Positions 1 to 5,969 of a stretch of DNA of 64,000 nucleotides are shown here, piece by piece. The DNA lies in contig JAIOQZ010000024.1 of the NCBI GenBank assembly GCA_021108395.1, positions 1 through 64,000 on the forward strand, in the 5' to 3' direction. Numbering within the stretch: position 1 is the stretch's first letter; each line of letters opens with the position of its first letter. The notes under the pieces are model-generated. The model was given only the letters and a program-made list of their open reading frames with translations, was not told the origin of the DNA and did no database searches. A program made the translations under genes and the position numbers. This DNA comes from Candidatus Cloacimonadota bacterium. Lineage in GTDB: Bacteria > Cloacimonadota > Cloacimonadia > Cloacimonadales > JAIOQZ01.

Positions 1-52
1 CATTTTTCAGTCTTTGCTCAATAATGTTCTGCGAAAACCAGTTGTTTGCCAT
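1..52 (-). CDS. N-terminal fragment of an unidentified gene
   Basis: Only the first 17 codons lie in the window; they read MANNWFSQNIIEQRLKN from an ATG at 52. The start is supported by AAGGAG at 59-64, six bases upstream. The gene runs off the left edge and is transcribed away from the cassette array. A weak possible promoter (TGGACA with a TACAAG-like -10) lies upstream. The fragment is too short to assign a family. Confidence 0.5.
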   Translation of the reverse strand, partial: MANNWFSQNIIEQRLKN

Positions 53-155
53 AGTAAGCTCCTTATGTTTAAGGGACTTGTATCGCAATTCAGTATTTCT
101 GTCCAGTGCTAATTAGGATTTCTTGCAACTTTATTGCTCTTTATGCAAAGGTCTT

Positions 156-220
156 ATATATTGATCACAAAAGAGAGTATCCAGTTCATCAAATGGGAAA
201 GAATAAGGGTTGAACAATGA
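156..220 (+). pseudogene. 3' remnant of a B-type (propeller-like) gene
   Basis: About 65 bases match the last ~21 codons of the B genes (ITKESIQFIKWERIRVEQ then TGA) and nothing upstream of them does. The TGA overlaps the ATG of the next A gene exactly as in intact B-A pairs. It is a truncated B copy at the left end of the array, cut off by the sequence upstream of about 155. Confidence 0.8.
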
Positions 221-828
221 GAAGGGAAATGTGCATCCTGGCGATAACAGCAATTTGCTGCAGCAGTCTCTCCTCTGTCTCATTTGATATAGCCAACGAT
301 TATCTCAATCTGGAATGGACAGTTTATGAACCTAATGTCATGAACAATTACACAACGTCTGGAGACCCACATCAAGGATACACCCAATCGCACCCATGCG
401 ACTGGGTCGATAGTATTGGCGTTACAATAACGGGTATGCCCTATCATTATGGAGGAAAAGACGCAATCGAGCAATGGAACGATGATTACGAAAACGGGGG
501 CAAAGGTCCCGGAGCTCATAGTATTCATTATGCGCCGGATCCACCCAGTTCATTATCCTGGGCCGCCGGTATCGACTGTTCCGGGTTTGTGGGACGATGC
601 TGGGAACTGCCTGAAACAGCTATGCCGAATTGCGGATGCAGTTATCTGACCTCGATATCGAGCGAAGTAACCGGTCAACAAGTGCAACCGGGAGACGTTT
701 TCATTGCGAGCGTTCATGCACGACTGTGCTATGCGAGAATAGAGGATGACAGGTATAACCAGTATGTTGAAGCAGCAGAGGCAGTTGCTGTTGTTAACCT
801 TGAAGTAATTAGTATAAAAAACTCTTGA
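217..828 (+). CDS. Secreted NlpC/P60-type cysteine peptidase, short copy A1
   Basis: 203 residues. A hydrophobic signal segment (about 5-22) precedes an NlpC/P60-like domain. Visible motifs are GIDCSGFVGRCW with the likely nucleophile Cys121, then VQPGD, then the likely catalytic His167 in SVHARLCYARI, then YVEAAEA. In the family these enzymes cut peptidoglycan stem peptides; the substrate here is inferred. The protein ends at ...VISIKNS, where the full-length copy (5966-7807) continues into a beta-helix, so this copy is C-terminally truncated but keeps its catalytic residues. The ATG overlaps the stop of a B remnant. Its own stop lies inside the -35 box of the next promoter. Confidence 0.8.
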   Translation: MRREMCILAITAICCSSLSSVSFDIANDYLNLEWTVYEPNVMNNYTTSGDPHQGYTQSHPCDWVDSIGVTITGMPYHYGGKDAIEQWNDDYENGGKGPGAHSIHYAPDPPSSLSWAAGIDCSGFVGRCWELPETAMPNCGCSYLTSISSEVTGQQVQPGDVFIASVHARLCYARIEDDRYNQYVEAAEAVAVVNLEVISIKNS

Positions 829-853
829 CATACAGGGATGCATACTCTATAAT
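825..853 (+). promoter_or_regulatory. Consensus sigma-70 promoter for B1
   Basis: TTGACA at 825-830, a 17-base spacer and TATAAT at 848-853, matching the consensus at all 12 positions. The TGA stop of A1 (826-828) lies inside the -35 hexamer. About 60 bases of leader precede the B1 start. Confidence 0.85.
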
Positions 854-913
854 CCAAGTGAAAAAGTGTTCCTGAGTTATAGGACATTGTTACTAAATTC
901 TAATGGAGGAACC

Positions 914-1795
914 ATGAAGTCCGTATTTGCCTTTGCTCTCTTGCTGATATGCAGCCTCATTGCGGCGGAAACCTGGATATACGAAAAGACCGTGGTCGAG
1001 CTTCCGATGGGTGAAGCGGAGAACCAACTCGGTCTGATACTGGCGCCGGATGGATACGAAGCGCTTGATTCAGGGCCAACAAGCTTCACGATCGACGAGG
1101 ACGAGAACGTATATGTACGGACGCGAAGGAAGAACATCATAAAGAAATTCGATAGAGATGGAAACTATCTCTGTTCATCGAAGTACGAAGGCGGCGTGGG
1201 AGACGTCATCCGCTTTCTCGGATACCACGATGGCATGATCTACACTATGAGCGGGGATTTACGTGTGCCATGCATAAGAAGATACACGAGGGAACTCGAG
1301 CTCGTTGATTATCACCGAATCAGGACAAGAAATTCAAGATATTACGGGTTGAGCTTCATTGAAAATACAAATGGCGACTATGGATTTTTAAGCAACAATA
1401 ACCCGCAACGCGTAAACTTCTGTAGGTTTCAACTGTTCGACAATGAGTATAGCATCGCTGGAGCCGACTTATTCGATTTCGATTTCAAGAAAGTAGATCT
1501 AAGCAAAATATGGCCCACTGGAATTGGTTATCGTTTTCTGGATTATGATAATGATTTCCACTTCTATATTGAAAACCTGAAAGGCCCTTTAATGATTTCT
1601 GAACTTGGAATTAGTACCAGAGAAGGCGCTTTTTTCCACACAAATGTAGAGTTTGATTTCAGCTTCAACCATGGAGTAAATCTGATTGATAGAATCAATC
1701 CGGTAATATCGAGAGATGGCTGTATTTATCATATATTGATCACAGAAGAGAGTATCCAGTTCATCAAATGGGAAAGAATGAGGGTAGAGCAATGA
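914..1795 (+). CDS. Secreted beta-propeller-like (NHL-like) protein B1
   Basis: 293 residues, taking ATG at 914, which has GGAGG at 905-909. The longer reading from 866 would start inside the leader. A signal peptide (MKSVFAFALLLICSLIAAE) is followed by blades typical of NHL or six-bladed propellers: SFTIDEDENVYV...KKFDRDGNYL, then FLGYHDGMIYTM and IRRYTRELELV. Propellers of this kind usually bind ligands or proteins outside the cytoplasm; the partner is unknown. The last four bases (ATGA) overlap the start of A2, implying translational coupling. B1 is closest to B4 and shares its middle region almost unchanged. Confidence 0.7.
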   Translation: MKSVFAFALLLICSLIAAETWIYEKTVVELPMGEAENQLGLILAPDGYEALDSGPTSFTIDEDENVYVRTRRKNIIKKFDRDGNYLCSSKYEGGVGDVIRFLGYHDGMIYTMSGDLRVPCIRRYTRELELVDYHRIRTRNSRYYGLSFIENTNGDYGFLSNNNPQRVNFCRFQLFDNEYSIAGADLFDFDFKKVDLSKIWPTGIGYRFLDYDNDFHFYIENLKGPLMISELGISTREGAFFHTNVEFDFSFNHGVNLIDRINPVISRDGCIYHILITEESIQFIKWERMRVEQ

Positions 1796-2403
1796 GAAGG
1801 GGAATGTGCATCCTGGCGATAACAGCGATTTGTTGCAGCAGCCTCGCCTCTGTCTCATTTGATATTGCCAACGATTATCTCAATCTGGAATGGACAGTTT
1901 ATGAACCTAATGTCATGAACAATTACACAACGTCTGGAGACCCACATCAAGGATACACCCAATCGCACCCATGCGACTGGGTCGATAGTATTGGCGTTAC
2001 AATAACGGGTATGCCCTATCATTATGGAGGAAAAGACGCAATCGAGCAATGGAACGATGATTACGAAAACGGGGGCAAAGGTCCCGGAGCTCATAGTATT
2101 CATTATGCGCCGGATCCACCCAGTTCATTATCCTGGGCCGCCGGTATCGACTGTTCCGGGTTTGTGGGACGATGCTGGGAACTGCCTGAAACAGCTATGC
2201 CGAATTGCGGATGCAGTTATCTGACCTCGATATCGAGCGAAGTAACCGGTCAACAAGTGCAACCGGGAGACGTTTTCATTGCGAGCGTTCATGCACGACT
2301 GTGCTATGCGAGAATAGAGGATGACAGGTATAACCAGTATGTTGAAGCAGCAGAGGCAGTTGCTGTTGTTAACCTTGAAGTAATTAGTATAAAAAACTCT
2401 TGA
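1792..2403 (+). CDS. Secreted NlpC/P60-type cysteine peptidase, short copy A2
   Basis: 203 residues from the ATG at 1792, which overlaps the B1 stop. An upstream in-frame ATG at 1768 lies within B1 and is unlikely to be used. From about residue 24 to the end it is identical in protein to A1, including Cys121 (DCSGF) and His167 (HARL). Differences are confined to the signal peptide (for example MRRGM for MRREM, and SSLAS for SSLSS). It has the same C-terminal truncation and the same stop codon embedded in a -35 box. Confidence 0.8.
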   Translation: MRRGMCILAITAICCSSLASVSFDIANDYLNLEWTVYEPNVMNNYTTSGDPHQGYTQSHPCDWVDSIGVTITGMPYHYGGKDAIEQWNDDYENGGKGPGAHSIHYAPDPPSSLSWAAGIDCSGFVGRCWELPETAMPNCGCSYLTSISSEVTGQQVQPGDVFIASVHARLCYARIEDDRYNQYVEAAEAVAVVNLEVISIKNS

Positions 2404-2428
2404 CATACAGGGATGCATACTCTATAAT
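2400..2428 (+). promoter_or_regulatory. Consensus sigma-70 promoter for B2
   Basis: TTGACA 2400-2405, 17-base spacer, TATAAT 2423-2428; identical to the promoter at 825. The A2 stop (2401-2403) lies within the -35 box. Confidence 0.85.
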
Positions 2429-2488
2429 CCAAGTGAAAAAGTGTTCCTGAGTTATAGGACATTGTTACTAAATTCTAATGGAGGAACC

Positions 2489-3382
2489 ATGAAGTCCGTA
2501 TTTGCCTTTGCTCTCTTGCTGATATGCAGCCTCATTGCGGCGGAAACCTGGATATACGAAAAGACCGTGGTCGAGCTTCCGATGGGTGAGGCGGATAACC
2601 AATTGAGTCTGCGGCTTGCTCCGGAATGCTGCGAAGGAATGGACGAAGGAATGGACGAAGGTCCGACAAGTTTCACGATCGATGAGGACGAGAACATTTA
2701 TGTAATAACTCGAAGGAAAGATATCATCAAAAAATTCGATAGATACGGGAATTACATCTGTTCATCGGAATACGAAAGAAACGCAGGGGGGCCCATCCGT
2801 TTTCTCGGATACCATGACGGTATGATCTACACGATGAGTGGTGATTCACGTGCGCCATATATAAGACGATACACCAGGGAGCTTGAGCTCGTTGATTGTC
2901 ATAAGGTGAGAAAACAGGAAGGAAGCTTTACTGGACTGAGTTTCATTGAAAACAATTCAGGGAACTTCGGGTTACTCAGAAATAGTGACCCGAGAGCAAT
3001 AGGAGCCACCGAATTGGTATTGAACAATAATCAATACAGCTTACAACGAATGGATTTATTCGATTTTCAATATCGGCCAGTTGATCTGAAAGAAAAGTGG
3101 GCTACAAATATAGGTTATCGATTCATCAATCATGATAGAGACAATAATCTGTACATCGAGAACTTAATTGCCCCACTGACCGCGACCGCGCTCGGTATAA
3201 TAACTGAAAACGGTGACTTCATATACACGGATGTAGTGTTCGACTCACATATTGTGCATGGCATTCATTTCTATGACAGGATTTATCCTGTTGTTTCAAA
3301 GAGCGGAATTGTTTACAACCTGTTAGTTACCGAAGATAATATTGAACTCATTCGATGGCAGAAGACGGGAGTTGAACAATGA
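2489..3382 (+). CDS. Secreted beta-propeller-like protein B2 (diverged C-terminal two thirds)
   Basis: 297 residues from the ATG at 2489 with the same GGAGG as B1. The signal peptide and first ~35 residues are nearly identical to the other B proteins. From about residue 115 onward the sequence differs strongly (CHKVRKQEGSF, LFDFQYRPVDLKEKW) and the C-terminus (NIELIRWQKTGVEQ) is the most deviant of the four. Four extra residues come from a duplicated 12-base unit encoding GMDE. Its stop overlaps A3 by ATGA. The divergent block continues into the A3 signal peptide, so both were probably exchanged together. Confidence 0.7.
   Translation: MKSVFAFALLLICSLIAAETWIYEKTVVELPMGEADNQLSLRLAPECCEGMDEGMDEGPTSFTIDEDENIYVITRRKDIIKKFDRYGNYICSSEYERNAGGPIRFLGYHDGMIYTMSGDSRAPYIRRYTRELELVDCHKVRKQEGSFTGLSFIENNSGNFGLLRNSDPRAIGATELVLNNNQYSLQRMDLFDFQYRPVDLKEKWATNIGYRFINHDRDNNLYIENLIAPLTATALGIITENGDFIYTDVVFDSHIVHGIHFYDRIYPVVSKSGIVYNLLVTEDNIELIRWQKTGVEQ
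2633..2656 (+). repeat. 12-base tandem duplication inside B2
   Basis: GAAGGAATGGAC occurs twice in a row (2633-2644, 2645-2656), adding GMDE to the protein. The same duplication is in B3 at 4217-4240. It is absent from B1 and B4 and accounts for 297 against 293 residues. It shows that B2 and B3 share a recent 5' ancestor. Confidence 0.9.
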
Positions 3383-3987
3383 GAAGAACAACATATACAA
3401 TCCTTTTTGTAATGGGATTTGCAGTGGTTTCTGCTCTGTCGCTGGAACTGGCGGAAGACTATCTCAATTTTGAATGGACGGTTTATGAAGCTAATGTCAT
3501 GAACAATTACACATCGTCTGGAGACCCACATCAAGGATACACCCAATCGCACCCATGCGACTGGGTCGATAGTATTGGCGTTACAATAACGGGTATGCCC
3601 TATCATTATGGAGGAAAAGACGCAATCGAGCAATGGAACGATGATTACGAAAACGGGGGCAAAGGTCCCGGAGCTCATAGTATTCATTATGCGCCGGATC
3701 CACCCAGTTCATTATCCTGGGCCGCCGGTATCGACTGTTCCGGGTTTGTGGGACGATGCTGGGAACTGCCTGAAACAGCTATGCCGAATTGCGGATGCAG
3801 TTATCTGACCTCGATATCGAGCGAAGTAACCGGTCAACAAGTGCAACCGGGAGACGTTTTCATTGCGAGCGTTCATGCACGACTGTGCTATGCGAGAATA
3901 GAGGATGACAGGTATAACCAGTATGTTGAAGCAGCAGAGGCAGTTGCTGTTGTTAACCTTGAAGTAATTAGTATAAAAAACTCTTGA
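3379..3987 (+). CDS. Secreted NlpC/P60-type cysteine peptidase, short copy A3 with different signal peptide
   Basis: 202 residues from the ATG overlapping the B2 stop. The leader (MRRTTYTILFVMGFAVVSAL) and the next ~20 residues differ from the other A copies. From about residue 42 (NVMNNYT) the protein is essentially identical to A1 and A2, with DCSGF, VQPGD and HARL motifs intact. The switch from diverged to identical marks a recombination or gene-conversion edge near base 3500. It has the same truncated end as A1 and A2. Confidence 0.8.
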   Translation: MRRTTYTILFVMGFAVVSALSLELAEDYLNFEWTVYEANVMNNYTSSGDPHQGYTQSHPCDWVDSIGVTITGMPYHYGGKDAIEQWNDDYENGGKGPGAHSIHYAPDPPSSLSWAAGIDCSGFVGRCWELPETAMPNCGCSYLTSISSEVTGQQVQPGDVFIASVHARLCYARIEDDRYNQYVEAAEAVAVVNLEVISIKNS

Positions 3988-4012
3988 CATACAGGGATGC
4001 ATACTCTATAAT
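3984..4012 (+). promoter_or_regulatory. Consensus sigma-70 promoter for B3
   Basis: TTGACA 3984-3989, 17-base spacer, TATAAT 4007-4012; a third copy of the same promoter, with the A3 stop (3985-3987) inside the -35 box. Confidence 0.85.
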
Positions 4013-4072
4013 CCAAGTGAAAAAGTGTTCCTGAGTTATAGGACATTGTTACTAAATTCTAATGGAGGAACC

Positions 4073-4966
4073 ATGAAGTCCGTATTTGCCTTTGCTCTCT
4101 TGCTGATATGCAGCCTCATTGCGGCGGAAACCTGGATATACGAAAAGACCGTGGTCGAGCTTCCGATGGGTGAGGCGGATAACCAATTGAGTCTGCGGCT
4201 TGCTCCGGAATGCTGCGAAGGAATGGACGAAGGAATGGACGAAGGTCCGACAAGTTTCACGATCGATGAGGACGAGAACATTTATGTAATAACTCGAAGG
4301 AAAGATATCATCAAAAAATTCGATAGATACGGGAATTACATCTGTTCATCGGAATACGAAAGAAACGCAGGGGGGGCCATCCGTTTTCTCGGATACCATG
4401 ACGGTATGATCTACACTATGAGTTGGGGATCGAGTAATCCTTATATTCGGAGATACACGAGGGATCTTGAATTCATCGATTGTCATAAAGTCAAGCCAGG
4501 AGACGAAAACCTTAGTGGATTGGCTTTTTTGGTAAATCCGAAAGGAGAATTAGGCTTAATTACAAACAATAATCCTCAAAATGTTAGACTTAGCTTGATG
4601 GAGCTTGTAAATGGCCAATACGCTCTTAGGAACACAAACCTGTTCGATTTCGAATATGCGAAAATTGACTTGGAAAATGCATGGCCCACTGGACTTGGAT
4701 ATAGATTTCTGAATTTCGATGATAACTGTGTTTTTTATATAGAGAACCTGAAAGGTCGTTTGATGACTTCTGAACTTGGTATCGCAACCAAAGAAGGCGC
4801 TTTTATCCATACAAATGTCGAGTTTGATTTCAGCTTCAACCATGGAGTAAATTTCTATGACAGAATCCATCCATTAATTTCAAGAGATGGCTGTATTTAT
4901 CACATATTGATCACAGAAAAGAGTATCCAGTTCATCAAATGGGAAAGAATAAGGGTTGAACAATGA
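4073..4966 (+). CDS. Secreted beta-propeller-like protein B3 (mosaic)
   Basis: 297 residues from the ATG at 4073, preceded by GGAGG. The N-terminal ~125 residues match B2, including the GMDE duplication. The middle (WGSSNPYIRRYTRDLEFIDCHKVKPG onward) is unique to this copy. The last ~70 residues (ENLKGRLMTSELGI, HTNVEFDFSFNHGVN) return to the B1 type. It is therefore a mosaic of at least three segments. Its stop overlaps the start of a broken A gene at 4963. Confidence 0.7.
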   Translation: MKSVFAFALLLICSLIAAETWIYEKTVVELPMGEADNQLSLRLAPECCEGMDEGMDEGPTSFTIDEDENIYVITRRKDIIKKFDRYGNYICSSEYERNAGGAIRFLGYHDGMIYTMSWGSSNPYIRRYTRDLEFIDCHKVKPGDENLSGLAFLVNPKGELGLITNNNPQNVRLSLMELVNGQYALRNTNLFDFEYAKIDLENAWPTGLGYRFLNFDDNCVFYIENLKGRLMTSELGIATKEGAFIHTNVEFDFSFNHGVNFYDRIHPLISRDGCIYHILITEKSIQFIKWERIRVEQ

Positions 4967-5025
4967 GAAGGGAAATGTGCATCCTGGCGATAATTTTCTT
5001 GACATTTATGAAACAGAATTTATAA
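4963..5025 (+). pseudogene. A-gene stub: signal-peptide remnant only
   Basis: The ATG overlaps the B3 stop as in intact pairs. The first ten codons (MRREMCILAI) match the A genes. The frame then runs into the next promoter region and stops after 20 codons. The peptidase domain is deleted, so the next promoter sits immediately after the signal-peptide start. It is a decayed cassette member; the 20-residue peptide might still be translated. Confidence 0.8.
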
Positions 5026-5026
5026 T
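4999..5026 (+). promoter_or_regulatory. Sigma-70 promoter for B4
   Basis: TTGACA 4999-5004, a 16-base spacer and TATAAT 5021-5026. The hexamers equal those of the other three promoters but the spacer and leader sequences differ, so this is a diverged relative. It overlaps the A stub. Confidence 0.75.
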
Positions 5027-5087
5027 CTATGTGAAAAAGAATTCATGAAATACTGAATGATATAACCTCAAATTCTCTGGAGGAACC

Positions 5088-5969
5088 ATGAAGTCCGTAT
5101 TTGCCTTTGCTCTCTTGCTGATATGCAGCCTCATTGCGGCGGAAACCTGGATATACGAAAAGACCGTGGTTGAGCTTCCGATGGGCGAAGCGGAGAACCA
5201 ACTCGGTCTGATACTGGCGCCGGATGGATACGAAGAACTTGATTCAGGGCCAACAAGCTTCACGATCGACGAGGACGAGAACGTATACGTACTGACGCGA
5301 AGAAAGAACATCATCAAAAAATTCGATAAAGATGGAAACTATCTCTGTTCATCGAAGTACGAAGGCGGCGTAGGAGACGCCATCCGCTTTCTCGGATACC
5401 ACGATGGCATGATCTACACTATGAGCGGGGATTTACGTGTGCCATGCATAAGAAGATACACGAGGGAACTCGAGCTCGTTGATTATCACCGAATCAGGAC
5501 AAGAAATTCAAGATATTACGGGTTGAGCTTCATTGAAAATACAAATGGCGACTATGGATTTTTAAGCAACAATAACCCGCAACGCGTAAACTTCTGTAGG
5601 TTTCAACTGTTCGACAATGAGTATAGCATCGCTGGAGCCGACTTATTCGATTTCGATTTCAAGAAAGTAGATCTAAGCAAAATATGGCCCACTGGAATTG
5701 GTTATCGTTTTCTGGGTTATGATAATAATTTCCACTTCTATATTGAAAACCTGAAAGGTCCTTTAATGGCTACAGAACTTGGGATTACAACCAGAGAAGG
5801 CGCTTTTATCCACACAAACGTAGAGTTTGATTACCACTTCACCCATGGAATACATCTGATTGATATAATCAATCTGGTAATTTCAAGAGATGGCTGTATT
5901 TATCATATATTGATCACAGAAGAAAGTATCCAGTTCATCAAATGGGAAAGAATAAGGGTTGAACAATGA
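5088..5969 (+). CDS. Secreted beta-propeller-like protein B4
   Basis: 293 residues with ATG at 5088 and GGAGG just upstream. It has the same signal peptide and propeller-like motifs as B1 (SFTIDEDENVYV, FLGYHDGMIYTM). Most of the protein is B1-like; differences cluster in the last quarter (MATELGITTREGAF, EFDYHFTHGIHLIDIIN). It is translationally coupled to the only full-length A gene, so this pair (5088-7807) may represent the ancestral arrangement. Confidence 0.7.
   Translation: MKSVFAFALLLICSLIAAETWIYEKTVVELPMGEAENQLGLILAPDGYEELDSGPTSFTIDEDENVYVLTRRKNIIKKFDKDGNYLCSSKYEGGVGDAIRFLGYHDGMIYTMSGDLRVPCIRRYTRELELVDYHRIRTRNSRYYGLSFIENTNGDYGFLSNNNPQRVNFCRFQLFDNEYSIAGADLFDFDFKKVDLSKIWPTGIGYRFLGYDNNFHFYIENLKGPLMATELGITTREGAFIHTNVEFDYHFTHGIHLIDIINLVISRDGCIYHILITEESIQFIKWERIRVEQ

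Noticed and set aside
280-843. Minus-strand open frames of 82 and 96 codons, repeated in every cassette
   Set aside because: They are antisense shadows of the A peptidase; their recurrence follows from the copied sequence, and no RBS precedes them.
866-913. Longer start for the B genes (MFLSYRTLLLN...)
   Set aside because: The GGAGG and the signal peptide favour the ATG at 914 (and equivalents). The extra residues lie in the leader after the promoter.
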